In this document: in pieces, positions 56,086 through 64,000 of the stretch | How the letters are laid out: each line of letters opens with the position of its first letter | Numbering within the stretch: the first letter of the stretch is position 1 | Source of the DNA: Reinekea forsetii | GTDB taxonomy: Bacteria; Pseudomonadota; Gammaproteobacteria; Pseudomonadales; Natronospirillaceae | NCBI RefSeq assembly: GCF_002795845.1 | Contig: NZ_CP011797.1 | Location: forward strand, 1,387,501 to 1,451,500 | Length of the DNA: 64,000 bases | Reading direction: 5' to 3' | Notes under the pieces: model-generated | Databases searched by the model: none | What the model was told of the DNA's origin: nothing | What the model saw: only the letters and a program-made list of their open reading frames with translations | Position numbers and translations under genes: made by a program

Positions 56086-58302
56086 ATGAACAACGCTATT
56101 ATCAAAGAGGGTTATCGAATCGACTCGGAACTTTTTCAGTTCGTCGAGTCCGAGGTTTTGCCTGGTCTGGGTATCGACAGCGACCGGTTTTGGTCGGGCG
56201 CGACGCGTATCTTGAGCGATTTTATGCCCATAAATGAAGCGCTGTTGGCAACTCGGGTCCGGTATCAGGCGCAGATCGATGCTTTTCACCTTGCGCCTGA
56301 GAATCAACCCTTAGACCCGGTACGCTATCAACAATTTTTGCGGGACATTGGTTATCTGGTTCCGGAACCGGCCGATTTTCAGATCAGTACCGAGCACGTC
56401 GACCCCGAGGTGGCGCGGATCGCCGGACCCCAGTTGGTGGTGCCGCTGATGAATGCCCGGTTCGCACTCAATGCCGCCAATGCCCGTTGGGGCAGCCTCT
56501 ACGATGCGCTCTATGGCAGCGATGTAATAGCTGCGAGCAGCGAACGAGCCGCCACCGAGGCGTACGATCCCGAACGCGGTCGCGCGGTGCAGGCCTATGG
56601 TCGGCGCTTTCTCGATCAGGCCGTGCCGCTGGTGCAGGGATCCCACGCTGATGCCGTGGCCTACCGTGTCGAGCGCCAGCAGTTGGTGGTCGAACTCAGC
56701 GGCGATATTAGTACCGGCCTGGTGGCACCAGAGCTGTTTGTCGGCTTTAACGGCCGAGCCGAGCAGCCCAACCTGGTTTTGTTGCGTCATAACGGTCTGC
56801 ATATTGAAATCCAGATCGACCGCGACAATCTAATCGGGCAAACCGATGCCGCGGGGGTCAAGGACCTGGTGCTTGAAGCGGCGCTGTCCACCATTCAAGA
56901 TTGCGAAGATTCCATTGCTGCGGTCGATGCCGCCGATAAGTGCCTGGTCTATCGAAACTGGTTGGGTTTGATGAAGGGCGATCTCCAGGCCACGTTGAGC
57001 AAGGGTGCCCAGACGCTGGTGCGCACCCTCAATCCGGACCGCACCTATCAAACACCGGATGCCGGCAGCCTCACCTTGCCCGGTCGCAGCTTACTGTTTA
57101 TTCGCCAGGTGGGTCATCTGATGAACACCCATGCGCTCTTGAGCCCTGAGGGTGAGCCGGTCCCGGAAGGCATAGTGGACGCATTAATAACCTGCCTGAT
57201 TGCCGTGCACGATCTGCATGGCCCGAGCCAACAAGGCAATTCACGTTCTGGCAGCATCTATATAGTCAAACCCAAGATGCATGGCCCGGAGGAGGTGCAG
57301 TTTAGCTGTGACCTGTTTAGCCGCATTGAAGACCTACTGGAGCTGCCGGCCAATACCCTGAAGATCGGTATTATGGATGAGGAGCGGCGTACCTCGGTCA
57401 ATCTGAAGGCCTGCATTCGCGTTGCACAGCAGCGCCTGGTGTTTATCAATACTGGATTTTTGGACCGCACCGGCGATGAGATTCACACCAGCATGTTGGC
57501 TGGGCCGGTGGTGCGCAAAGAGTTGATGAAAGACGAGCAGTGGATAGCCGCCTATGAGGCCAATAACGTGCGCGTCGGCCTGCTCGCCGGGCTGGCCGGT
57601 AAGGCCCAGATTGGCAAGGGTATGTGGGCCATCCCAGATGCGCTGGCCAGTATGATGGCGACCAAAATCGGCCACCCCCAAGCCGGTGCCAGCTGCGCCT
57701 GGGTGCCATCGCCCACGGCGGCAACCCTGCACGCCCTGCATTATCATCAGGTCGATGTCGCTCGCGTTCAGGCCGAGTTGCTCGACCAGTATCGGTCGCA
57801 GGACCAGAAAACGCCAGCACAGGGCCACGCAACGGCTCTGCTAGAGGACCTGCTGACCATACCCCTGCTGTCCGACCCTGCCGCGCTCTCAGCGGCCGAG
57901 CGCCAAGAGGAGCTCGACAACAATATACAGGGCCTGCTCGGCTATGTGGTGCGCTGGGTTGATCAAGGCATTGGCTGTTCGAAGGTTCCCGATATCCACG
58001 ATATCGGGCGGATGGAAGACCGGGCGACCTTGCGAATTGCCAGTCAACATATCTGCAACTGGTTGCACCACGGTCTATTGTCGGCTGAGCAGGTGATGCT
58101 GTCATTGAAGCGCATGGCCGCGATCGTGGATGCGCAAAATGGGCATGATCGCAATTACCAGCCCATGGCACCCAACTTTGCCGCCAGTCTGGCTTTTCAA
58201 GCCGCTGTGGATCTGATCTTCCAAGGTCAAAGCCAACCCAGTGGCTACACCGAGCCGCTGCTGCACCAGCGACGCCTGCAGGTTAAGCACAAGGCCGACT
58301 GA
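56086..58302 (+). CDS. glcB: malate synthase G
   Basis: The product has 738 residues, typical of malate synthase G (723 in E. coli), with GGAGGGG just upstream of the ATG. Landmarks are [67 protein letters not shown]-like [32 protein letters not shown] and [19 protein letters not shown], and the C-terminal [14 protein letters not shown] with the catalytic Asp-containing segment nearby. It condenses glyoxylate with acetyl-CoA to malate. It follows allA on the same strand after 135 bases. Confidence 0.95.
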   Translation: MNNAIIKEGYRIDSELFQFVESEVLPGLGIDSDRFWSGATRILSDFMPINEALLATRVRYQAQIDAFHLAPENQPLDPVRYQQFLRDIGYLVPEPADFQISTEHVDPEVARIAGPQLVVPLMNARFALNAANARWGSLYDALYGSDVIAASSERAATEAYDPERGRAVQAYGRRFLDQAVPLVQGSHADAVAYRVERQQLVVELSGDISTGLVAPELFVGFNGRAEQPNLVLLRHNGLHIEIQIDRDNLIGQTDAAGVKDLVLEAALSTIQDCEDSIAAVDAADKCLVYRNWLGLMKGDLQATLSKGAQTLVRTLNPDRTYQTPDAGSLTLPGRSLLFIRQVGHLMNTHALLSPEGEPVPEGIVDALITCLIAVHDLHGPSQQGNSRSGSIYIVKPKMHGPEEVQFSCDLFSRIEDLLELPANTLKIGIMDEERRTSVNLKACIRVAQQRLVFINTGFLDRTGDEIHTSMLAGPVVRKELMKDEQWIAAYEANNVRVGLLAGLAGKAQIGKGMWAIPDALASMMATKIGHPQAGASCAWVPSPTAATLHALHYHQVDVARVQAELLDQYRSQDQKTPAQGHATALLEDLLTIPLLSDPAALSAAERQEELDNNIQGLLGYVVRWVDQGIGCSKVPDIHDIGRMEDRATLRIASQHICNWLHHGLLSAEQVMLSLKRMAAIVDAQNGHDRNYQPMAPNFAASLAFQAAVDLIFQGQSQPSGYTEPLLHQRRLQVKHKAD

Positions 58303-58317
58303 CCTAGACCGGATAAC

Positions 58318-58992
58318 TTAAGCAGGACAGTCCTGTTGTTGACGCCGAAATAAGCCGGCTTCGCGATCGCTCATACTTAAGCGATACTTGCTCAGCAGCC
58401 GTGCCCAGCTCGCCAGGTAGGTACAATGATAGGCTGTGTTCGGCGGCAGCCAATCATTGGGTCCCTGCGCACCCTTGGCCTGATTCAGGCCGTCATCGAC
58501 CACCAATAGGTTCTCTGGGTCATTAGCAAAAATCGTTTTCTGATGCTTGGACCAAAGTGCGCCGCCGTGCTGGTGGCTCCAAGCCAGGGGGACTATATGG
58601 TCGACATCGAGATCACTCGCTTGGGTATACAGCGCGCCACTAAAGGGGTCGAGCCACTGACCGCGGGCAACTGAACAGCCATCGGCTGATAGGGTCAACG
58701 GGCCGGTCGCCTGAACCGCGAGCATCTCATGCCGGGTATTCATGCAGTCACCGTCTGCATCTTGCCAATGTGGCCAGTCGGCGCGTTTATAGTCCGACGC
58801 TGGCGACTGCGCCGAGGCTGCTACTAGGGGCCCACCTTCGTCACAGGCGGCGCGGTGGCAATGGTACAGGCCACTGCGCCGATCACTGTGCCCGCCCGCA
58901 CTATCCAATCCGCCGGAATGACTCCAAGCCAGGGCCGGCACAAGTATCATAAAAAGGGCTTTAAAAGCCTGAACTGCAAAGTACTGCCGCAT
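58318..58992 (-). CDS. secreted HNH endonuclease (DUF1524-like) with YHYH-type N-terminus
   Basis: The product has 224 residues. A signal peptide (ALFMILVPALAWSHS) precedes HSGGLDSAGGHSDRRSGLYHCH, an excalibur/YHYH-like metal-binding stretch. The C-terminal nuclease has the HNH core D131-H132 in LDVDHIVPLAWSHQHGGALW and the downstream NDPENLLVVDDGLNQAKG...DWLPPN with the Asn and His-type ligands. Such proteins are exported nucleases, perhaps for nutrient DNA or competition. No immunity partner is evident. It is convergent with glcB. Confidence 0.83.
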   Translation of the reverse strand: MRQYFAVQAFKALFMILVPALAWSHSGGLDSAGGHSDRRSGLYHCHRAACDEGGPLVAASAQSPASDYKRADWPHWQDADGDCMNTRHEMLAVQATGPLTLSADGCSVARGQWLDPFSGALYTQASDLDVDHIVPLAWSHQHGGALWSKHQKTIFANDPENLLVVDDGLNQAKGAQGPNDWLPPNTAYHCTYLASWARLLSKYRLSMSDREAGLFRRQQQDCPA

Positions 58993-59474
58993 CTTTATCC
59001 GCTTTTATCTGCTGATGTATCAACCTGAACGGTTGGGTTGGGTTGAGTTGGGCAAGTAACAGGTTTGTATATTGCTAAGAGGCACTGCCTCGCCATTCCT
59101 GAGTATAAGTCAAAAAGATTAATGGCATAGAACTTACGCTCAGCAGTTCAGTAGAGACGAAGGCAATTTTTAGAATGGGGCACAGAAGTTGGACGAATTA
59201 TTTGAAATAAAAATGATATTAAAGATAAAGGAAGTGATACTAAAAATTTAAAATATTCAGTTATGGAAATAAGGAATGCATGTGTTTCAAATTGAATATA
59301 GGATGCACAGCATAATAAATTTAAACCTAAATGTGACACTATAGAATTCACAAGAAAATAAAAGTATCTTTCTGAAATTCTAAAGTAATAGCCCAGGATT
59401 TGTTTGTTCGGTGCTTTAAATTCATAAACGATGTTGAAGTATCGCAGCCAACAAAAAATTCGAGGTATTTAAAC
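58993..59474. other. AT-rich intergenic island
   Basis: From about 59100 to 59400 the base composition is far more AT-rich than the surrounding window, with long A/T runs. A 67-codon hydrophobic frame on the minus strand (59148-59351) shows no family resemblance and no ribosome-binding site. This could be acquired DNA, a remnant, or an H-NS-bound regulatory region. Confidence 0.6.
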
Positions 59475-60140
59475 ATGATCGTTGAACAGTCCGATGTTAA
59501 TCCGCCCCAGAATCAACTCGATTCCATTGGTCGTATCGATCAATATACCCAAGATAGCCGCACGTTGAATGCCGACAGCCATTTTATGCAATCATTGTTA
59601 GCCGATACTCTGACCGAACGGCGCTATTTTCAAGCATTGGAAATTTGGGTGCAATGCTGGCGCACGCTTGAACTATTGGAACAACTGCATCGGCCTAATG
59701 ATGCGCCACTTGCCGCACTCTCAGCAGACCGGTGCCGTTTTGCTCAAGACGATCTACGGGCCTTGAATAAGCACTTTAGCTACATTCAAATGTCACCGGA
59801 CCAACAAGCGACCTTGGGCCCTGCCTTTCCTTTTTGGCGTAAGACCCCGGTCAACTGGTATGGACTGGTCTACTCGATGGGCAGAATGTCCAAAGCATTT
59901 GGGCTTATCGAACGACACCTTAAGAGTCACTTTAGCCAATCATTTAGCGGCGATCACCTGAGCTTTTTTGCTCAGGCTCAATTGACCGAAACCGACCTGA
60001 TAGGCTGGAATGATTGGTTTAACAGCGCCCTAAACGACATTGAAGACTTTGACGCAGTGATGACCACGGCCAATGACATCCTGCATTGGTTAACGCGCTG
60101 TAATAGCACTGCCGAACCGGTACCCAGCTCGGTCGCTTAA
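59475..60140 (+). CDS. heme-oxygenase-like fold protein (tentative)
   Basis: The start is the ATG at 59475 with GAGG eight bases upstream; an open frame begins earlier at 59400. The product has about 222 helical residues. The layout follows bacterial heme oxygenase: an N-terminal TLNADSHFMQSLL in place of the T...H..L helix that carries the proximal His, then LEQLHRP, a DLRALN turn, NWYGLVYSMGRMSKAFGLIERHL in place of the GxxYVxEGSxLGG helix, and FFAQAQL...WNDWFNSALND near the end. The glycines of the distal helix are not conserved, so heme cleavage is doubtful. I do not assign an activity. Confidence 0.5.
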   Translation: MIVEQSDVNPPQNQLDSIGRIDQYTQDSRTLNADSHFMQSLLADTLTERRYFQALEIWVQCWRTLELLEQLHRPNDAPLAALSADRCRFAQDDLRALNKHFSYIQMSPDQQATLGPAFPFWRKTPVNWYGLVYSMGRMSKAFGLIERHLKSHFSQSFSGDHLSFFAQAQLTETDLIGWNDWFNSALNDIEDFDAVMTTANDILHWLTRCNSTAEPVPSSVA

Positions 60141-60269
60141 GGCCAGCACCCGGGCGACTCAGCTTCGCCGGCCAAGAAGTGCCAGCCCAGCGCGCAGCAC
60201 GAGGCCAAACTCTATTCCGATCTTCGTTCACCCAGCGTTGGGCTCGCAAGACGCACAAACGCTGCCCTG

Positions 60270-61913
60270 CTAGTATCTCAACAATCCTCGTACTGCCAGC
60301 AATTCCGCTTCGGCGACCTCAACGTGATGGGTCCGTGCAGTCACGGACGCACTGGTGTTCATCGCCTGTTGCAGGCGTTTGTTCGCCTGGTCGAGACGCT
60401 TGATGGCATTTACCGGTAAGCCCCCGCTGTTGTGCAGGCCGCCGTCATTGAGCACCGTGCTGATATCGTCCACGTCGCTGATCATAATCAATAGAATACG
60501 GTCGATAACCGCATTGGGGGTCGGTTGGTGCGCCAAGGCCAGCAAGGCCCGATCGGCTTGGCGTAGGATCCGGTTGTCGATATTGTCGAGTGCGTTGATT
60601 ACGCGCAAGAAATTGGCGACCTGGGCGACCTGTACCTCATTAAAGGGAATAGCCATGTCGCTGGCCTGCTGGAACTCAATGGAATTGTAAAATCGAATAC
60701 TGTCCTCCAAGGTGGCAATCGCATTGTTGTGGAAGAAAGGTGGCGTGTCGGCCGCTTCGATTACACTGGGTGTATTAAAGGTTAGATCGCCGAAATTCTC
60801 ATTCTCGAAGCCCGGCTGGGCGAGCAGGGTGGTGAAGTCACCGGCAGGATTGGTGCCAAAACCACCATCGACGGGTCGCGGTTCGCCCACCACGGTCACC
60901 GTCGGGTCATTCAGCCGGTTTTGTAAAAATTGTTCAATGCCGGTATCGAAATTGCGATTCGCCGGCGTGCTGCCGGTTACATCGGCATTGGCCCCGGCAT
61001 TGATATGGCAGGCCGCGCAGCTTGTAGTGCCGCCCGCGACGCCATCGCGAAATAACACCTTGCCGGCCTCTGCACCAGCATCTTTGAGGATCAATTCATC
61101 GGCGGCACCGGCCAACAAGACCGGATCCTGTTGCCGTCCCAAGTCGAGTAAAAAGGCCGCCAAGGCATCGAGCTCGGCCTGGGTTGGGCTGCGAAAATCG
61201 GGATTAGGACCAGCAAAACTGCGCCGCAAGGTGAGCGGGTAGTGTTGCACTATGGCCCCGAGTAAAAAATTTTCTAACCGACCCGTGGCTGGGATGCCAT
61301 CGATGGTGCCAATGGGCGCGCCATCTCCGGACCAGCCGGTCCGGTCATCGGGCGGGGTGAGACCGTCTGCGGGGGTCAAGATGGACGCGCTCAGGCCAAT
61401 GTTGTGGGGAATCGAACGCATATTGAAGCGCCTCTCCATATCACCCATGCCATCCTGATTTTCGGTAATTAAACCAAAGGCGCGCATCAGCGCAGGATTT
61501 TCAAAGCGCTGCGGCCTGCCTTGGGCATCCAAATTTTCCAGTGCCCCAAACATCAACGCGGGGATGAATTCGGCGACGAAGAGCGGATCGTCGGGAGCCA
61601 GGGTGGCAATAAAGTCGGCCGTAAGGGTGAAGTTTTCGGTGGCCGGATGACAGGTGCCGCAGGTCCGGCCATTGCCGGCGAAGGTCTCGTTGAAGAATAA
61701 GTCTTCTCCCTGGGTCACTAAATCATCGAATACCGCCGGAAACCCAGTGGCGACCTCGGCGCTTGCCGTGGACAGCAGTTGGCCCAGCCTAAACGGCGGC
61801 ACAGAGTTAAGTGGATTGGGTAAGTTTGAGAGGTTGGCGAGAGTGAGAAATACGCCACTGAGTAACAAAAGGAACATCTTACCGATAGATCTAAGGTGTT
61901 TTTGACTGTTCAT
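60270..61913 (-). CDS. diheme cytochrome c peroxidase/MauG-like protein
   Basis: The product has 547 residues. A signal/anchor (MFLLLLSGVFLTLANL) leads to a periplasmic region. Two c-type heme motifs are present: CGTCH (C85-H89) and CAACH (C299-H303), spaced as in the bacterial cytochrome c peroxidase superfamily. The domain between them contains NMRSIPHNIGLSASI and the GDMERRF loop. A C-terminal segment of about 150 residues (after FYNSIEFQQASDM) is longer than in simple peroxidases and contains helical repeats. It probably reduces peroxide or oxidises a partner protein. It is not in an obvious operon. Confidence 0.85.
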   Translation of the reverse strand: MNSQKHLRSIGKMFLLLLSGVFLTLANLSNLPNPLNSVPPFRLGQLLSTASAEVATGFPAVFDDLVTQGEDLFFNETFAGNGRTCGTCHPATENFTLTADFIATLAPDDPLFVAEFIPALMFGALENLDAQGRPQRFENPALMRAFGLITENQDGMGDMERRFNMRSIPHNIGLSASILTPADGLTPPDDRTGWSGDGAPIGTIDGIPATGRLENFLLGAIVQHYPLTLRRSFAGPNPDFRSPTQAELDALAAFLLDLGRQQDPVLLAGAADELILKDAGAEAGKVLFRDGVAGGTTSCAACHINAGANADVTGSTPANRNFDTGIEQFLQNRLNDPTVTVVGEPRPVDGGFGTNPAGDFTTLLAQPGFENENFGDLTFNTPSVIEAADTPPFFHNNAIATLEDSIRFYNSIEFQQASDMAIPFNEVQVAQVANFLRVINALDNIDNRILRQADRALLALAHQPTPNAVIDRILLIMISDVDDISTVLNDGGLHNSGGLPVNAIKRLDQANKRLQQAMNTSASVTARTHHVEVAEAELLAVRGLLRY

Positions 61914-62304
61914 GGGATTACCTCATGCGAAGCGAATTGATGAAGTTAAGAGGCCCTGAACCCTATACGGATTACTGCCGAGTCTGGTGTGAAAGGCGGG
62001 AGACGCTGAAAGGTTAGAGGGGCAGAAATACGTCCCCGTCAGCTGGTAATGCTATTTCGAGCCGGGGCGAAATGTAAAGAAACTTGACAGTATTAGGCGG
62101 GAAAAAGGTCGAATTTTTACGATACAGTGAGCTGGTTGGTAAAACTTGACGGGTGCATTTTTGCTCTCCAGGCGCCACCTGTAGGTAAAATGCTCAAATC
62201 TGGAATGGGTCCGATATATAGCCCAGGATTGCCGAACGAGACTTTCTTTTTCGATTTCATCATAGTAATGTACTCAGCCTCAATTTTGTTGACGACTGCA
62301 GTAA
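61914..62304. other. intergenic region before the zinc locus
   Basis: Two TTGAC-containing segments (near 62084 and 62144), each following AAAC, could be promoter -35 elements. No Zur-like TATA dyad is recognised, and I see no coding frame I can support. Confidence 0.4.
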
Positions 62305-62685
62305 ATGACGGCCCATTTTCGCACCTTAGTCTTTATGTTGATGTTTGGCGTTTTTATGTCGAACAACATCATGGTGCCTGTGCATCAGCTCGGTCATATA
62401 CAAGACAAACACGAAAGAGCGTCTGTGCACGAGCTCGGTCATATACATGACCATCACGAAATGGCCTCTTTGCATGAGTCCAGTCAGACCCATGACGATC
62501 AAGAAACCAGCATAACAAACTGCGAAGCCTTTCACGCCATTCACACCGTCGCTTTACCAAACAATGGTTATGCGGTGTTTGCGCCAAGCCCCTCTCGGTG
62601 CATAAATACTCAGCGTGATCGCCACGTTGTGACCTTCACTACCAATCTCGCCACGCCCATCCGCGCACCGCCATTTAAAGCCTAA
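62305..62685 (+). CDS. exported histidine-rich repeat protein
   Basis: The product has 126 residues: a signal peptide or anchor (LVFMLMFGVFMSNNI) and then three imperfect 15-residue repeats, VHQLGHIQDKHERAS, VHELGHIHDHHEMAS and LHESSQTHDDQETS. The His/Asp/Glu content suggests periplasmic metal buffering, most likely zinc, because a ZrgA-like gene and an ABC ATPase follow. A second frame overlapping the 5' part (62127-62450) is not credible. I do not recognise a named family. Confidence 0.65.
   Translation: MTAHFRTLVFMLMFGVFMSNNIMVPVHQLGHIQDKHERASVHELGHIHDHHEMASLHESSQTHDDQETSITNCEAFHAIHTVALPNNGYAVFAPSPSRCINTQRDRHVVTFTTNLATPIRAPPFKA
62380..62514 (+). repeat. three 45-bp imperfect coding repeats
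   Basis: Units begin at 62380, 62425 and 62470. The first two share CTCGGTCATATACA at the same phase, and the third is more diverged. They encode the His-rich repeats of the exported protein. Confidence 0.8.
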
Positions 62686-62765
62686 GCAACAGTTCCGATT
62701 AATCGCATCACCCATCGATGACAACAGATCGTAAATGAACTCCTATGGACATCTTTAGGCTGTGT

Positions 62766-62794
62766 TATTGACGCAGTGTAGTGAGTTGTCAATA
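62766..62794. promoter_or_regulatory. inverted repeat upstream of the DUF2796 gene
   Basis: TATTGAC at 62766 and GTCAATA at 62788 are exact complements with a 15-base spacer. They lie about 20 bases before the ZrgA-like start. The spacing is unlike a Zur box, so the regulator is unknown. Confidence 0.35.
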
Positions 62795-62813
62795 GCAAAA
62801 AATAGGCTAGAAA

Positions 62814-63497
62814 ATGAAACGACTATTCTTAAGCACGGCCCTCGTTGCCGTTAGTATTAATCCCCTCAATGCGGAAGAAAACCGTCAACACGATGCGCAT
62901 GAACACGGTGCGGCGATGCTAGGCATGGCACAGCAAGGCAAGTTGATTCAGATGGAGTTAGACTCCCCTGCATTCAATATAGTTGGATTTGAGCACACCC
63001 CCAGTAATGCCAACGAAGAAGAAAAGGTTGCCTTAATGCTGGCTCAGCTAAAAATGGGCTCTATGCTCTTTACCTTTCCTGCAGCCGCCAAATGCCAGTT
63101 AGTCAACGTCGACATATCCTCAGGCCTGTTCGAAGCGTCACATAGCGATGAGGATGATCATGATAGTGATTCTGACCATTCGGATGATGAAGACGATCAT
63201 GGCAGCGAGTCCGACCATTCGGATGATGAAGACGATCATGGCAGCGAGTCCGACCATTCAGATGATGAAGATGACCACGAAAATGACCACGAAAATGACC
63301 ACGAAAATGACTCCGGTCATTCAGATATCGAAGCAAGCTGGACTTATAGCTGCGAGAACCCGCTGCTAGTGCGTAAGGTGGAGTTCCCGCTGTTTTCGTA
63401 CTTTGAAAACCTTACCGATTTAGACGTAGATTTCATAATGGACGCTGGCCAAGGTTCTATTGAATTGTCACCTGGAAACTCTGTCATTTCATTTTAA
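62814..63497 (+). CDS. zrgA: ZrgA-like DUF2796 zinc-uptake protein
   Basis: The product has 227 residues: a signal peptide (LSTALVAVSINPLNAEE), then the DUF2796 start QHDAHEHGAAMLGMA, and a central His/Asp/Glu-rich tract of about 60 residues built of DDEDDHGSESDHS and DHEN repeats. The C-terminal block NPLLVRKVEFPLFSYFENLTDLDVDFI matches the family. In Vibrio cholerae ZrgA belongs to the ZrgABCDE zinc importer. The ABC ATPase gene that follows fits ZrgB-type. The DNA repeats here may vary in copy number. Confidence 0.86.
   Translation: MKRLFLSTALVAVSINPLNAEENRQHDAHEHGAAMLGMAQQGKLIQMELDSPAFNIVGFEHTPSNANEEEKVALMLAQLKMGSMLFTFPAAAKCQLVNVDISSGLFEASHSDEDDHDSDSDHSDDEDDHGSESDHSDDEDDHGSESDHSDDEDDHENDHENDHENDSGHSDIEASWTYSCENPLLVRKVEFPLFSYFENLTDLDVDFIMDAGQGSIELSPGNSVISF
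63159..63310 (+). repeat. Asp/His-rich coding repeats
   Basis: Two near-identical 39-base units encode DDHGSESDHSDDE at about 63190-63270, followed by three GACCACGAAAAT units (DHEN). They lie within the ZrgA-like gene. Confidence 0.8.
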
Positions 63498-63508
63498 TTA
63501 TTAAGAGG

Positions 63509-63527
63509 CGGGGAGCATAGCTCCCCG
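63509..63527. other. intercistronic hairpin
   Basis: CGGGGAGC-ATA-GCTCCCCG forms an 8-bp perfect stem between the ZrgA-like and ABC ATPase genes. It has no T-run, so it may cause partial termination or protect the upstream mRNA. Confidence 0.7.
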
Positions 63528-63536
63528 AAGTTATTA

Positions 63537-64000
63537 ATGACATCAGCCTATGCTTTTGAACTGTGTGATCTTGCCTTTTCATGGCAAAAGAACACGCCCG
63601 CAACGCTCGATATCCCATCGCTGTCGCTACCGCTCGGTAAATCCCTGTTTATTCACGGAGCCAGCGGCAGCGGTAAGAGCACCTTGTTGAATATCCTCAG
63701 TGGTGTGCTGGTCGCGCAACGCGGTGAGGTCAAACTACTTGGCCAACCCTTTTCTAGCCTCAGTAATCGTAAACGGGACCGAATTCGATCCGATCACCTA
63801 GGCTATATTTTCCAGCAATTTAATTTATTGCCGTATTTATCGGTCCTGGAGAATGTATTGCTGCCGATCAAAATATCCGCACTACGCAGACGTGGACATT
63901 CACGTCATTCAATAGCCCTAATTGATGAAGCTAAACACTGGCTCACGCAGTTGAAAGTTCCGGAGAATTTGTTTCAAGAAAAGATTTCTCGCTTGAGCGT
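63537..64000 (+). CDS. ABC transporter ATP-binding protein (truncated by window end)
   Basis: The visible 154 codons start at the ATG at 63537 and run off the window. Walker A is GASGSGKST and the Q-loop FQQFNLLPYL, with LSLPLGKSLFIHGAS before and a KISRLS sequence at the cut that leads to the signature motif. It resembles MacB/LolD-type ATPases used with FtsX-like permeases. It follows the ZrgA-like gene after a hairpin, so it is the likely ATPase of a Zrg-type zinc importer. The rest of the operon should lie beyond 64000. Confidence 0.88.
   Translation, partial: MTSAYAFELCDLAFSWQKNTPATLDIPSLSLPLGKSLFIHGASGSGKSTLLNILSGVLVAQRGEVKLLGQPFSSLSNRKRDRIRSDHLGYIFQQFNLLPYLSVLENVLLPIKISALRRRGHSRHSIALIDEAKHWLTQLKVPENLFQEKISRLS

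Noticed and set aside
59148-59351. A 67-codon hydrophobic minus-strand frame
   Set aside because: AT-rich DNA gives hydrophobic codons by chance; no ribosome-binding site.
59388-59400. The 13-base word ATAGCCCAGGATT, also at 62218-62230, as a possible repeat-element end
   Set aside because: Only 13 bases are shared and the flanks differ; chance or a small shared site is enough.
62127-62450. A 107-codon frame overlapping the His-rich protein
   Set aside because: It reads the 45-bp repeats in another frame and has no signal or family match.
62690-62813. Zur box upstream of the zinc genes
   Set aside because: I looked for the usual TATA-centred dyad and did not see it.

Overview
The window looks like chromosomal DNA from a free-living, probably marine, gammaproteobacterium. 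It is moderately GC-rich and densely coded, with genes on both strands in short operons. The lineage is inferred from a YacL/UPF0231 protein, an E. coli-length YgiQ, DmlA, YghZ-type and YeiR-type proteins, PntAB, a TRAP transporter and a ZrgA-like zinc protein. I found no rRNA, tRNA, CRISPR array, prophage or intact insertion sequence.

Layout. 1-7 kb: start of a divergent AraC-like gene, a 2,4-dienoyl-CoA reductase (FadH type), a DUF523 protein, an outer-membrane protein, a divergent SDR/TetR pair, and an FAD monooxygenase with an N-terminal four-cysteine zinc-knuckle-like segment. 7-12.8 kb: a decayed EamA transporter, an ACR3 arsenite exporter, a thioesterase, a haloacetate-dehalogenase-type hydrolase with a complete active site, two small proteins and an acetylpolyamine amidohydrolase. 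12.8-19.4 kb: a light/DNA-repair neighbourhood with a 4Fe-4S (6-4) photolyase-type protein, cryptochrome DASH, DUF3429, DUF2805, CIA30, then an SDR-AraC pair whose upstream region holds a 15-unit GGTT tract. 19.6-25.3 kb: a cupin, LysR plus D-malate/tartrate dehydrogenase, and a lipoprotein/outer-membrane pair. 25.7-37.8 kb: oxidoreductases (OYE, DadA/PuuB-like, COG2509), PaiB, YacL, a tightly coupled PrnB-like (DUF1864) plus kynureninase-like pair, a HAD phosphatase and YgiQ. 37.9-46.3 kb: PntAB and a TakP-type TRAP transporter whose large permease carries a soluble C-terminal extension of about 330 residues. 46.4-53.6 kb: acyltransferase, YeiR-like GTPase, MFS transporter, peroxiredoxin/AraC divergent pair, phosphoribosyltransferase, methyltransferase, aldo-keto reductase. 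53.8-58.3 kb: a small DUF1059-like protein, then allantoicase, ureidoglycolate lyase and malate synthase G, which together form a route from allantoate through glyoxylate to malate. 58.3-64 kb: a secreted HNH nuclease, an AT-rich island, a heme-oxygenase-like protein, a diheme cytochrome c peroxidase-like protein, and the start of a zinc-uptake locus (His-rich repeat protein, ZrgA-like DUF2796, ABC ATPase cut by the window end).

The best candidates for something under-described are the PrnB-like/kynureninase-like pair, the extended TRAP permease with its enlarged DctQ, the zinc-knuckle monooxygenase, the photolyase-linked genes of unknown function, the GGTT tract, and the His-rich repeat protein beside ZrgA. 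Functions come from remembered family motifs and full-length similarity, not from database searches.
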